A stretch of 29,938 nt of DNA from CAZUMJ01 sp964621605. Lineage in GTDB: Bacteria; Actinomycetota; Acidimicrobiia; Acidimicrobiales; Iamiaceae. Positions 8,120 to 16,071 of the stretch are shown one piece after another. The notes under the pieces were generated by a model. It worked only from the letters and a program-made list of their open reading frames with translations, was not told the origin of the DNA and did not search any database. The stretch spans positions 1 through 29,938 of the forward strand of contig CAZUMJ010000036.1 of assembly GCA_964621605.1 (NCBI GenBank), written 5' to 3'. Position numbers and translations under genes: made by a program. The first letter of the stretch is position 1. Every line of letters starts with the position of its first letter.

Positions 8120-8770
8120 ATCAAGGTCGACGTGTGGTCCGACATCGCCTGCCCGTGGTGCTACATCGGCAAGCGCAACTTCGAAGCGGGGCTCGCCGCG
8201 TTCGCCGCCCAGCACCCCGACGCTGCGGCGACCGTCGAGGTCGAGTTCCACAGCTACGAGCTGGCGCCCGACACGCCCGTCGACTTCGACGGGTCCGAGG
8301 CCGACTTCCTCAGCCGCTACAAGGGCATGAGCGTCGAGCAGGCACACGAGGGCCTCGCGCGCGTCACGCACATCGCCGCCAAGGTCGGCCTCGCGTACGA
8401 CTTCGACGCGCTCCGGCACACCAACACGCGCTTCGCACACCAGGTGCTCCACCTCGCGAAGCAGCAGGGGAGGCAGCCGGCCATGGTCGAACGGCTGATG
8501 CGTGCGTACTTCGTCGAGGGCCGCCATGTCGGCCGCGTCGACGACCTCGCCGACCTCGCCGCAGAGGTCGGACTCGACCGCGACGAGGTCGTCGCGGCGC
8601 TCACCGACGGGCGCTTCCTGCCCGCGGTGCTCGCCGATGTGGCGCGCGCTCGCGAGCTCGACATCCACGGCGTGCCGTTCTTCGTGTTCGACGACGAGCA
8701 CGGCCTCGCCGGAGCCCACCAGCCCGAGGCCTTCGCGCGCGTGCTCCGCGCCCACCTGCCGCCGTCCTGA
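8117..8770 (+). CDS. DsbA-family (FrnE-like) thioredoxin-fold oxidoreductase
   Basis: A 217-aa cytoplasmic DsbA-like protein. The redox motif CPWC is at residues 12-15 (SDIACPWCYIGK), the cis-proline loop is GVPFFVF near 190, and a helical insertion lies between. This is the FrnE/2-hydroxychromene-2-carboxylate isomerase-like subgroup, thought to handle dithiol-disulfide exchange or polyketide/aromatic isomerization. There is no signal peptide, unlike periplasmic DsbA. The GTG start is chosen because homologues begin directly with KVxxWSDIACPWC. The gene is divergent from the methyltransferase. Confidence 0.93.
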   Translation: MIKVDVWSDIACPWCYIGKRNFEAGLAAFAAQHPDAAATVEVEFHSYELAPDTPVDFDGSEADFLSRYKGMSVEQAHEGLARVTHIAAKVGLAYDFDALRHTNTRFAHQVLHLAKQQGRQPAMVERLMRAYFVEGRHVGRVDDLADLAAEVGLDRDEVVAALTDGRFLPAVLADVARARELDIHGVPFFVFDDEHGLAGAHQPEAFARVLRAHLPPS

Positions 8771-8856
8771 GCCGCCCACAAGGGCAGTGCCAAGCGTGGC
8801 CTGTCACCCCGTCGGCGCCGGTGAGACCCCCCCTGGCAGCTCGGGGCCACCTCCCG

Positions 8857-8871
8857 TAGCGTCGAGAGATG
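8857..8871 (+). promoter_or_regulatory. Leaderless promoter -10 (TAGCGT) of the LLM gene
   Basis: TAGCGT at 8857-8862 is followed by six bases and then the ATG at 8869, so transcription would start at or next to the start codon. There is no convincing ribosome-binding site. Confidence 0.5.
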
Positions 8872-9786
8872 CGCTACGGGATCAACGGTTCGGGTCGGAT
8901 GCTGACGCACGGGGTGGCGGGGGTGCTCGACGACCTGCGCGCCGCCGAGATCGACGGCTTCTCCAGCTATTGGGTCGCGCAGGTCGGTCTCATCGACGCG
9001 CTCACGCTGCTTGGCGCGCACGGCGCGACCGGGTCACCCATGCAGCTCGGCACGGCGGTCATCTCCACGTGGGAGCGACACCCGCACATGCTGGCGGCGC
9101 AAGCGCTCACCACGCAGGCGCTCGTGGGTGACCGCCTCATCGTCGGCATCGGCGTGAACCACGAGCCCGAGGTGACAGAGCGTCTGGGCCTGCGCTGGGA
9201 GAAGCCCGTGCGGCACATGAGCGACTACCTGGCGATCCTCACCGACCTGCTCGCCGAAGGAACCGCATCGCACCGGGGTGAGGCATGGTCGTTCGAGGGT
9301 GAGGGCACCAAGCCCTCTGCCGGAACTCCGAAGGTGATGATCGCCGCGCTCGGCGAGCAGATGTTGCGGCTCGCCGGACGGCGAGCTGACGGCACCGTGC
9401 TGTGGTGCGTCGGCCCGAAGACCATCCGCGACCACATCAGCCCGGTGATCAACGACGCGGCAGCGGCGGCGGACCGCCCCACGCCGGCCATCGTGTGCTC
9501 GATCCCGGTGTGGGTCACCGATGATCCCGCCCCGGCACGCGGCTTCCTCGCCGCGATCCTGGCGAACTACGCAACCCTGCCCAGCTATCGGGCGATGATG
9601 GACCGTGAGGGTGTCGAGGGCCTCGGCGACCTGTCGATCGTGGGCAGTGAAGCATTCGTGCGAGATGCCCTGGGCGAGATCGCGGCGTGCGGCGCCACCG
9701 ACTTCACCGCGGTGCCGCTCGGCGGCAACCCCGACGAGGAGGCACGCACCAAGGCGGTGCTGCGCGAAGCGATGGCGACGGGTTGA
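8869..9786 (+). CDS. LLM-class F420-dependent oxidoreductase
   Basis: A 305-aa TIM-barrel protein of the luciferase-like superfamily, actinobacterial F420-using branch. Diagnostic stretches are LGTAVISTWERHPHMLAAQALTTQAL (strand and helix 3), IVGIGVNHEPEV and MIAALGEQMLRLAGRRADGTVLW. Such enzymes transfer hydride between F420 and unknown small substrates. Its length is typical. The ATG sits six bases after a TAGCGT -10 box. It is followed by an unrelated VOC gene after 94 bp. Substrate is unknown. Confidence 0.88.
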   Translation: MRYGINGSGRMLTHGVAGVLDDLRAAEIDGFSSYWVAQVGLIDALTLLGAHGATGSPMQLGTAVISTWERHPHMLAAQALTTQALVGDRLIVGIGVNHEPEVTERLGLRWEKPVRHMSDYLAILTDLLAEGTASHRGEAWSFEGEGTKPSAGTPKVMIAALGEQMLRLAGRRADGTVLWCVGPKTIRDHISPVINDAAAAADRPTPAIVCSIPVWVTDDPAPARGFLAAILANYATLPSYRAMMDREGVEGLGDLSIVGSEAFVRDALGEIAACGATDFTAVPLGGNPDEEARTKAVLREAMATG

Positions 9787-9867
9787 GCGCCTGCGCGCCG
9801 ATCCACGCGCTGCGCGAGCGGCATACCCCCGCGCGTAGGCACCGCCCCGCGGCGCCCAAGTCCTCGG

Positions 9868-9883
9868 TAGCGTGCCCCGCATG
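9868..9883 (+). promoter_or_regulatory. Leaderless promoter -10 (TAGCGT) of the VOC gene
   Basis: TAGCGT at 9868-9873, seven bases, then ATG at 9881. This decides the start at 9881 rather than the GTG at 9872, which lies inside the hexamer. Confidence 0.45.
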
Positions 9884-10336
9884 CGCCCCCAACCTCTTCT
9901 CGTGGTGCGAGACGTTGCCGCGTCGAGCGCGTTCTACCGCCAACTGTTCGGCTTCGTGTTGGGAGGAGACGGCCGTGGCCATGACGGCTTCCACGGCGAC
10001 GGCCCCCTCGAATACGAGCGCCTCTACGACAGGGCGTTGCACCACTCGGTCTGGGGGTCCGACGGGCTCGTGCTGCAACTGCACTGCTGGGAAGAGGGCC
10101 ACCACCACGCCAACCTCGGCGACCCGGCGCTCCCGGTCGGCAACGGATCGCTGCTCTGGTTCGAGGTCGACGACTTCGACGAGACCGCGGCACGCGCCCA
10201 CGACATGGGCGCGCAGGTCGTGCTCGACGTGCACGTCAACCCGAACGCGGGCCACCGAGAGCTGTGGCTGCGCGACCTCGACGGGTACACGGTCGTGATC
10301 GCATCCCCCGACGGCGACGCGCCGACCGAAGCCTGA
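9881..10336 (+). CDS. VOC (glyoxalase/bleomycin-resistance-like) family protein
   Basis: A 151-aa vicinal-oxygen-chelate protein with two beta-alpha-beta-beta-beta modules: LLVVRDVAASSAFYRQLFGF at the N-terminus and LLWFEVDDFDETAARAHDMGAQVV then ELWLRDLDGYTVVIASP in the second half. The family includes glyoxalases, extradiol dioxygenases and drug-binding proteins; metal ligands are not confidently assigned here, so no activity is claimed. The start is set by the -10 box seven bases upstream. The final 27 bases and stop are imperfectly duplicated immediately downstream. Confidence 0.85.
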   Translation: MRPQPLLVVRDVAASSAFYRQLFGFVLGGDGRGHDGFHGDGPLEYERLYDRALHHSVWGSDGLVLQLHCWEEGHHHANLGDPALPVGNGSLLWFEVDDFDETAARAHDMGAQVVLDVHVNPNAGHRELWLRDLDGYTVVIASPDGDAPTEA

Positions 10337-10388
10337 CTCGACCACGCCGCCGAACCGACGGCGACGCGCCGGCCGAGGCCTGATTCGA
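10309..10388. repeat. Direct duplication of the VOC gene's 3' end including its stop codon
   Basis: Positions 10309-10341 (last coding bases, TGA, next five bases) recur at 10356-10388 with 30 of 33 matches, all three differences being transitions. The period is 47 bp. The second copy is non-coding and sits in the gap before the convergent DHFR-like gene. Confidence 0.75.
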
Positions 10389-10401
10389 GCGATCGTGCGC
10401 C

Positions 10402-11031
10402 CTACTCGATGGTTCCGGTCTCGACCGGTCCCGCCGGCTCGTACACGGCAAGGACGATCCCCCCTGCCGTGACGCGCATGTCAACGGGCGCCAAGGTCAC
10501 CGGCACAACCCCCTCGTCGAACAGCCGCTGACCGGACCCCAACAACACGGGGTAGGTGAGGATGCGCAGGCGGTCGACGAGCGCGTGGCGCAGGAGGGTG
10601 CGCATCAGGTCGCCGCTCCCCCAGACCTGCAACTCGTCGCCGGGTTCGTCCTTCAGCGCCCGCAGGGCGGCCACCACGTCGCCCGGCAGCAGCCGTCCCG
10701 TGTCGGGGTACTCACCTCGCCACGTCGCCTCGGCTTCGGTCAGCGTGCGTGACGCCACGTACTTCGGCAGCGAGTTGAGTGCGGTGGCGATCGGGTTGTC
10801 GGGGTCGGTCTGGTCGGGCCAGTAGCTCCGGAAGATGTCGAAGGTGCGCCGCCCGAGCAGGAACGCGCTGGCGTGCGAGTTGAGCTCGTGGACGAATGCC
10901 CCGACCTCCTCGTCGCCGAATGGCGCCTGCCATCCGCCGTAGGCGAACCCGTTGCTCGGGTCCTCCTCGGGGCCGCCCGGGGCCTGCATCACACCATCGA
11001 GGGTCACGAACGTCTGCACGGTGAGCTTCAT
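10402..11031 (-). CDS. Dihydrofolate reductase-like (RibD C-terminal domain) family protein
   Basis: A 209-aa protein of the RibD_C/DHFR-like group. The start MKLTVQTFVTLDGVMQAPGGPEED, the central AFLLGRRTFDIFRSYWP and KYVASRTL, and the late LQVWGSGDLMRTLLRHALVDRLRILTYPVLLGSGQRLF are characteristic. The fold binds NADPH. The family is abundant in actinobacteria, with mostly unknown substrates. It is 51 bp downstream of the DinB/MDMPI gene on the same strand. TACCGT ten bases before the ATG may be a separate -10. It converges on the VOC gene. Confidence 0.9.
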   Translation of the reverse strand: MKLTVQTFVTLDGVMQAPGGPEEDPSNGFAYGGWQAPFGDEEVGAFVHELNSHASAFLLGRRTFDIFRSYWPDQTDPDNPIATALNSLPKYVASRTLTEAEATWRGEYPDTGRLLPGDVVAALRALKDEPGDELQVWGSGDLMRTLLRHALVDRLRILTYPVLLGSGQRLFDEGVVPVTLAPVDMRVTAGGIVLAVYEPAGPVETGTIE

Positions 11032-11082
11032 GGTGGGGTTGACGGTACGCGAGGCCGGATCTCATCGCGGGTGATCTCGCGC

Positions 11083-11715
11083 TCAGAACACGGGCAGCAC
11101 CTGCTCGGCGAAACCGTCGCGGTACAGGGCCCGAATGACCGCGTGCGGGCCGCGACGCCGTGCGATGAGGTCGAACGCCACGTGGGCCACGTACTCGATC
11201 GCATCGTCGGCGACGGGCCACGGGTCGCGGTCGAGGCTGCGTGCGAGATCGTCGAGATGCACCACCTGCTCGACCACACGGGTCCCGAGGTAGGGGCCGA
11301 GGGGCATGACGATTCCCCCGGCGACGGTCAGGAGCTGGCTTGCCTCGACGGTGGGGAGGTGCGCGGCGAGCGCGGCAAGGCGCTCGTCGACGGCGGCCAG
11401 CAGCGCCGCCGGGCCTACCGCCGCGACGGCGGCACCACGGTCACGAATGGCTTGGTGGTCGGCCTCGGTCGCGGCCCCGAGGATGCGGTCGTAATAGGCC
11501 GCCGCGGTCGTGCAGACCGGCGGGCCGCTCGGCACTCCTGCCGCGAGGTACTCGCCGACCTGCCAGACCCCACCGCGTGCAAGGTGCCCGGCAAGGCTGC
11601 CGACCGTCTGCTCCTCGAGGACCGACGGGGCATCCCATGCAGCTGCCACGGACGGGTCGGCGATGGCGTCGCGGATGGTGGCCGCGCCGGCGAGGAAGAG
11701 CTCAACCGTGTCCAT
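11083..11715 (-). CDS. DinB/mycothiol-dependent maleylpyruvate isomerase (MDMPI) N-domain-like protein
   Basis: A 210-aa predicted four-helix-bundle metal protein. The putative zinc triad is H44 (LAGHLARG), E149 and H153 (RVVEQVVHLDDL), the spacing seen in MDMPI/DinB proteins. In actinobacteria such proteins act as mycothiol- or bacillithiol-type S-transferases or isomerases, or are uncharacterised. The frame opens at 11742, but the ATG at 11715 is preferred because GAGGAT precedes it at good distance and it gives the usual MDTVELFLAG start. The lipoprotein gene upstream is 91 bp away. Substrate unknown. Confidence 0.82.
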   Translation of the reverse strand: MDTVELFLAGAATIRDAIADPSVAAAWDAPSVLEEQTVGSLAGHLARGGVWQVGEYLAAGVPSGPPVCTTAAAYYDRILGAATEADHQAIRDRGAAVAAVGPAALLAAVDERLAALAAHLPTVEASQLLTVAGGIVMPLGPYLGTRVVEQVVHLDDLARSLDRDPWPVADDAIEYVAHVAFDLIARRRGPHAVIRALYRDGFAEQVLPVF

Positions 11716-11806
11716 GGGCGCATCCTCGCGGACCAACACCACGGGTGCGAGCAGGTTTCGCGGCTCTCGGACGCGAGCGGCCTCGGTGGCTCCCGAACAG
11801 CAAGCC

Positions 11807-12445
11807 CTACGACGCGGTGCACTCCTCCGCGTCGACCTGCGGGTCGATCTTGTACAGCTGCTGGATCACGTCATCGGGCATGCCGAGCTTCTCCATGCGG
11901 CACGTGGCGATGGGCGGCCCGGGGTTTGCGACCCACGTCCAGTGCCCGTCGACCCAATGGAACACATCTTCGGCATCGGTGAGCCCGGTGTAGGGGCGTG
12001 ACACCGGCGCGGACGCCCAGTCGCCGGCACACGCAACGTGATAGACGCCGGGGCCTTCGCCGTACTTGGCCGGATCTGCGTACCCGGGGTCGTTCGGGTC
12101 GATGTTCTGGCTGGTGCGAGCGGCCTCCCACAGCGCATCCGACGTGCACAGCGGGGTCGATGTCGAGCCGGTGCCTCCGTCTGTGGCCGGGGACGCGGAG
12201 TCGTGGTCGCCGGAGTCAGCGGAGTCGTGCCCGGTGTCGGAAGAGTCGTGCTCGGCAGAGTCGTGACTCGTGTCGGCGGAGTCGTGCTCGGCAGAGTCGT
12301 CGCTGCTGGCGTGGCCGGTGTCGTCGGATGTCTGCTGCGCCGAGTCGGTCGTCTTCGCCTTGCCGGCATCGACCGTCTTGGCTGAGCACCCTCCGAGCAC
12401 AAGCAGCACCAGCAGCGCTCCGGCCGCGATTCTCGTTCGACGCAT
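11807..12445 (-). CDS. Putative lipoprotein with Asp/Ser/His-rich repeat region
   Basis: A 212-aa exported lipoprotein. A short positive N-terminus and hydrophobic stretch end in LVLGGC, with C20 as the lipidation site. Residues about 34-90 are a flexible acidic, His-rich tract built on 12-residue units (DSAEHDSADTSH and DSAEHDSSDTGH in tandem). The C-terminal part (about 98-212) looks folded, with four cysteines (C100, C139, C182, C209) that could form two disulfides, and aromatic VFHWVDGHWTWV. I do not recognise the family. The His/Asp tract could be a surface spacer or bind divalent metals; that is inference. It diverges from the HAD-fold gene across 165 bp in which I see nothing besides the HAD promoter. 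Confidence 0.8.
   Translation of the reverse strand: MRRTRIAAGALLVLLVLGGCSAKTVDAGKAKTTDSAQQTSDDTGHASSDDSAEHDSADTSHDSAEHDSSDTGHDSADSGDHDSASPATDGGTGSTSTPLCTSDALWEAARTSQNIDPNDPGYADPAKYGEGPGVYHVACAGDWASAPVSRPYTGLTDAEDVFHWVDGHWTWVANPGPPIATCRMEKLGMPDDVIQQLYKIDPQVDAEECTAS
12224..12295 (-). repeat. Two 36-bp tandem repeats encoding the Asp/Ser/His tract
   Basis: Within the lipoprotein gene, codons 51-62 and 63-74 encode near-identical 12-residue units, with degenerate copies on either side. The repeats are obvious at DNA level as recurring gagtcgtgctcggcagagtc blocks. Confidence 0.75.
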
Positions 12446-12598
12446 GGTCCCACCCCATTCGTTCGCTCTGACGAGCCTGATCAGTTGCTAGCTGCCACGC
12501 CCGAGGTCGCCGCCGCGTGCTGCCGGGTTGCTGGCCCGCCGATGGTAGCCAGCGACCGGCATGGGCTGCCCAGAGGCGAGCTGCGGCCGCGCGCTGTA

Positions 12599-12613
12599 TA
12601 CGGTCGTCCCATG
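12599..12613 (+). promoter_or_regulatory. Leaderless promoter -10 (TACGGT) of the HAD-fold gene
   Basis: TACGGT at 12599-12604 followed by six bases and the ATG at 12611. It overlaps an alternative TATACG at 12597. No ribosome-binding site is visible, and this fixes the start at 12611 rather than further upstream. Confidence 0.45.
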
Positions 12614-13324
12614 CCTGCGCGCGCCTTCGACGTCGTCTTCCTCGCCGCGGGTGGTGTGCTCGTGCACCCAGACGGCGCACGCGTGGTGGCACACCTCGCC
12701 ACGGCAGGGATCTCCGTCGACGCGGCGGCCCTCCTCGAGGCTCACTACCGGGGAATGCTCGCGGCCGACGTCGCAGGCTCCGGGCCCGAGGAGTTCGACG
12801 CGTACCAACATGCGTACGTCGGCCACCTCGGCCTGATCGGGCCCGTCGCCAAGCATGCGGTGGACTTGCTCGACGCATTGTTCGCCGCGGGCGGCCTTTG
12901 GACCGAACCGCTGCCATGGGCTCGCGACGGACTGGCGGCGATCGGGGCGACCGGCCTGCCGATCGTGATCGTGTCGAACGCCGACGGCACCGTCGATCAG
13001 CTCCTCGCCGCGCACGAGCTCCTCCAGGTCGGGCCAGGTCCCGGCTGCGAGGTCGCCGCGATCATCGACTCGGGCGTGGTCGGGGTCGCCAAGCCCGACC
13101 CCCGCATCTTCGAGCTGGCACTCGCGTCGGTCGGGGCCAGCGCAGATCGTGCGGTGTACGTGGGCGACGCGTGGGGCTACGACGTCGTGGGCGCACGCGC
13201 TGCGGGGGTCACTCCCGTCCTGCTCGATCCGCTCGGGCTCCGACCCGACGCGGACTGCACGCGCTTGGCGTCGCTGGTCGACCTTCCCGAACTGCTGAAC
13301 GGCACCGAGCGGCCCGCTCGCTAA
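12611..13324 (+). CDS. HAD-superfamily hydrolase-like protein with degenerate catalytic motif I
   Basis: A 237-aa protein with the HAD subfamily IA layout: helical cap at about 22-100, motif II IVIVSNADG (S122), motif III K161 in KPDPRIFELAL, motif IV YVGDAWGYD (D186, D191). Motif I should read FDxxGGVL with a nucleophilic Asp. Here it reads VVFLAAGGVL, so Ala12 (codon GCC) occupies the nucleophile position and no acidic residue is near. Everything else, including the Mg-binding motif IV, is kept. It may be a non-catalytic HAD protein, or bind rather than hydrolyse phosphate esters; a sequencing error is possible but would have to be a clean A-to-C change. Start defined by the TACGGT-N6-ATG signal. 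Confidence 0.85.
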   Translation: MPARAFDVVFLAAGGVLVHPDGARVVAHLATAGISVDAAALLEAHYRGMLAADVAGSGPEEFDAYQHAYVGHLGLIGPVAKHAVDLLDALFAAGGLWTEPLPWARDGLAAIGATGLPIVIVSNADGTVDQLLAAHELLQVGPGPGCEVAAIIDSGVVGVAKPDPRIFELALASVGASADRAVYVGDAWGYDVVGARAAGVTPVLLDPLGLRPDADCTRLASLVDLPELLNGTERPAR

Positions 13325-13413
13325 GCCCGTAGGCCCCTGCGACAAGCCGGCTACGCCCCAGCGACAGGCCGACTCGCTAGGCCCCTGCCACAGGCCGGCT
13401 ACGCCCCAGCGGC
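13317..13413. repeat. Tandem repeat spanning the convergent HAD/LLM gene ends
   Basis: Positions 13330-13365 match 13378-13413 at 33 of 36 bases (period 48). The second copy contains the stop codon (13399-13401) and last codons of the LLM gene on the minus strand; the first is a non-coding duplicate downstream of it. CTCGCTA, which carries the HAD stop at 13317-13323, also recurs at 13373-13379. Both copies contain the self-complementary GCCGGC, so the pair might fold as a bidirectional terminator. Confidence 0.7.
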
Positions 13414-14295
13414 CACGTCGCGAAACCTGCCGACGAGGTCGACGAGCTCCGTCTGTGACGGACTCGCCACGTAGGACCTGAAGTCGGTGACGCCTGCGGC
13501 CACGAGCTCTGGCACCCGGTCGAGGTCTCGCGGCAGCGCGGCCGTCACCGCCAACTGCTCGTCGGCGCGGCCCACCGCCGCCATCGCGTCGCGAAGACGT
13601 GCGATGCCCGGCCTGGGGTCCGCGGCGTCGTCCCCCCACGGGATCCATCCCTGACCGAAGCGAGCGACCCGCTCCCGCACCCGCCGGTTCGTGGATCGGC
13701 CGCTCACCCAGATCGGCACGCCGCCTGGCTGCAGCGGCTTCGGCATCTGCTGCACGGGCCCAACGCTGGGCACCTCTGCCACACCGTCTCGCCACAGTTG
13801 CCGGCACAGCTCGAGCGACGCGTCGAGCAGAGCACCGCGCTCCTCGAACGCCAAGCCCGCAGCCGCATACTCCGCGCGTTGCCATCCGACCCCGACCCCC
13901 ATCTCGACGCGCCCGCCGCTCAACACGTCGAGCGTGGCCACGCTCTTGGCGAGCACGACCGGACGTCGCAGCGCAGCCTGCAGAATGCCGGTGGCCAAGC
14001 GCACCCGCGTGGTGCGGCCGGCGATCACCGACAGCAACGTGAGCGGTTCGAGCCAATGACCGTCAGGGCCGGTCGGCTGGACGCCACCGTCGGTGCCACC
14101 GAGGGCTGGGTTCGCATAGTCGTCGAGTGCGTCCCCGAACACAATGTGGTCGACCACGACGAGACGGTCGACGCCAGCCCGGTCAGCCGCAACCGCGAGC
14201 TCGAGAAGCGGCTCCCACGAGCCCGGGTCGGTGGCGGCGAAGTTGCGGAGCTGGAGGGAGAGCTGCGGCCGTGCGGGGGCGGCGGGAGGCGGCAC
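13399..14295 (-). CDS. LLM-class F420-dependent oxidoreductase (second copy)
   Basis: A 298-aa luciferase-like TIM-barrel enzyme. Key stretches are DRLVVVDHIVFG near 43-54, RVRLATGILQAALRRPVVLAKSVATLDVLSGGRVEMGVGVGWQRAEY (F420-type signature, about 97-142) and VPIWVSGRSTNRRVRERVARFGQGWIPW. It is distinct from the copy at 8869. The start is GTG with GAGGAT eight bases upstream. It converges on the HAD-fold gene. Its last codons are duplicated downstream. It lies 42 bp downstream of the rhodanese flavoprotein on the same strand, but is probably not part of the sulfur regulon by function. Substrate unknown. Confidence 0.87.
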   Translation of the reverse strand: MPPPAAPARPQLSLQLRNFAATDPGSWEPLLELAVAADRAGVDRLVVVDHIVFGDALDDYANPALGGTDGGVQPTGPDGHWLEPLTLLSVIAGRTTRVRLATGILQAALRRPVVLAKSVATLDVLSGGRVEMGVGVGWQRAEYAAAGLAFEERGALLDASLELCRQLWRDGVAEVPSVGPVQQMPKPLQPGGVPIWVSGRSTNRRVRERVARFGQGWIPWGDDAADPRPGIARLRDAMAAVGRADEQLAVTAALPRDLDRVPELVAAGVTDFRSYVASPSQTELVDLVGRFRDVAAGA

Positions 14296-14337
14296 ACACG
14301 CATCCTCGCACGCTCCTTCCCCCGATCAGCTGCCGCC

Positions 14338-16071
14338 TCAGTCCTGAGCGGGAGGTGCCGGCGCGCTCGCTTGCGCGCGCATGGTGGCCTCCCACGTGGC
14401 GAACCCACCGTCGAGGTTGCGTGCCACGATCCCCTGGTCGCGCAGCAAGGCGGTGGCGGTGTGCCCGCGTTGGCCGACCGCGCAGTAGGTGACGACGCGA
14501 CTGCGCGCCAAGTCGTCGAGGTGAGCGCGGAGCTCGTCGAGCGGCAACAGGCGCGACCCTGGGATGGCGCCCGCTGCGTGTTCGCCGGCAGTTCGCACGT
14601 CGATGACGGCCCACCCGGCGGCTGCGAGCCCGGCGAGCTCGCCTGCTGCGACGACATCGCAGTCGCCGGAAAGGACGTTCTCGGCCATGTAGCCGAGCAT
14701 GTTCACCGGGTCCTTCGCGGAGGAGAACGGCGGCGCGTACGCCAACTCCAGGTCGGCCAACCGGTCCGCGGTGATGCCCCCCGCCAACGCGGTGGCGATC
14801 ACATCGATGCGCTTGTCGACGCCGTTCTTGCCGACCGCCTGTCCGCCGAGGATGGTTCCGTCGACCGGATCGAACGCGAGCTTCAACGACATGCGCGTCG
14901 CGCCCGGGTAGTAGGTGGCGTGATCGAACGGGTGCGAGTGCACGACCCGGTAGGGGCGGCCTGCCGCGCGGAGCCTGGTCTCGTTCCAACCGACCGTGGC
15001 GGCGGTGAGGTCGAACACCTTGACGATGGCGGTGCCGAGCGACGCCACCGGGCGAACCGGTCGTCCGGCGAGGTGGTCGGCGACGCGGCGGCCTTGGCGG
15101 TTGGCGACGTTCGCGAGGGCGATGAGGGAGGTCGCCTGTGAGATCGCGTCGGCCTTCTGCACCGCGTCGCCGACCGCGTAGACGTGCGGCGCGCTCGTCT
15201 GCATGGTGTCGTCGACGACGATGCCCCCGCCGTCGCCCAGCGCCAGCCCCGCCTCGTGTGCCAGGCGGGTGTCGGGCCGGACACCGATGGCGCCGACGAC
15301 GAGGTCTGCCGGGAGGGAGCGCCCGTCTGCGAGCGTCACGTCGTCCGCCCCGATCGCCGCGACCGTTGCGTTCGTCTCGACCCGCACGCCGTGTGCCTCG
15401 AGTTCGTCGCGGACGAGCACCGCGAGCTCGGGGTCGAGGGGGGCGAGGACCTGGCTTCCGCCCTCGACGATGGTGACGGTGAGCCCCATCTGCACGAGGT
15501 TCTCGGCGACCTCGATGCCGATGAACCCGGCGCCGATCACGACCGCCCTGCGCGACGACACGGTCACGGTGGCGGCCATGCGTGCGGCGTCTTCGACGGT
15601 GCGCAACGTGAGCGCCCGGTCGTAGCCCGGGATGGGCGGGCGTGCCGGTGCGGCACCGGTGCTCAGGATCAGCGTCTCGTAGGACAGCGTTGACGCATCA
15701 CCCGAGCGCATCGAACGAACCGTGAGACTGCGTGCCTCGGTGTCGATCGCCGTCACCTCGGTGTCGACGCGCACGTCGAGCCGGAAGCGCGCGGCGAGCG
15801 ACGCGGGGGTCTGCAGCGTGAGGTCTTCCTCGTTCTCGATGACCCCACCGACGTAGTACGGGAGGCCGCAGTTGGCGAACGAGACGTGCCCGCTGCGCTC
15901 GATGACGATGATCTCGACGTCCTCGTCGAGGCGACGCAGCCGAGTGGCCGCGGACATCCCTCCGGCGACACCGCCGACGATCACGACGGGTCCGGCGATG
16001 CTTGACCCGTCCAGACGTTCCGAGGCCGCATCGGTGCGCGCCGCGCCGGCGACGCCGTCGGGCTCGCTCAT
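14338..16071 (-). CDS. CoA-disulfide reductase-like FAD/NAD(P) oxidoreductase with C-terminal rhodanese domain
   Basis: A 577-aa flavoprotein. The FAD motif is VIVGGVAGGMSAATRLRR (30-47); the single redox cysteine is C68 in SFANCGLPYYVGG, typical of CoA-disulfide reductases/NADH oxidases; the NAD(P)H motif is VIGAGFIGIEVAE; a dimerization domain follows. Residues about 475-577 form a rhodanese domain with active cysteine C530 in CAVGQR. CoADR-rhodanese fusions reduce CoA persulfide/polysulfide or CoA disulfide and handle sulfane sulfur. The ATG at 16071 overlaps the TGA of the upstream 51-aa gene (ATGA), showing translational coupling. A TTG further up is not needed. Together with the CstR-like regulator this points to a persulfide-detoxification operon. 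Confidence 0.93.
   Translation of the reverse strand: MSEPDGVAGAARTDAASERLDGSSIAGPVVIVGGVAGGMSAATRLRRLDEDVEIIVIERSGHVSFANCGLPYYVGGVIENEEDLTLQTPASLAARFRLDVRVDTEVTAIDTEARSLTVRSMRSGDASTLSYETLILSTGAAPARPPIPGYDRALTLRTVEDAARMAATVTVSSRRAVVIGAGFIGIEVAENLVQMGLTVTIVEGGSQVLAPLDPELAVLVRDELEAHGVRVETNATVAAIGADDVTLADGRSLPADLVVGAIGVRPDTRLAHEAGLALGDGGGIVVDDTMQTSAPHVYAVGDAVQKADAISQATSLIALANVANRQGRRVADHLAGRPVRPVASLGTAIVKVFDLTAATVGWNETRLRAAGRPYRVVHSHPFDHATYYPGATRMSLKLAFDPVDGTILGGQAVGKNGVDKRIDVIATALAGGITADRLADLELAYAPPFSSAKDPVNMLGYMAENVLSGDCDVVAAGELAGLAAAGWAVIDVRTAGEHAAGAIPGSRLLPLDELRAHLDDLARSRVVTYCAVGQRGHTATALLRDQGIVARNLDGGFATWEATMRAQASAPAPPAQD

Noticed and set aside
12224..12295. Repeats in the lipoprotein gene considered as a regulatory repeat
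   Set aside because: They preserve codon frame and encode a coherent repeat peptide.
13798..15141. A 447-codon plus-strand frame opposite the LLM and CoADR genes
   Set aside because: Shadow composition, spans two well-supported genes on the other strand.
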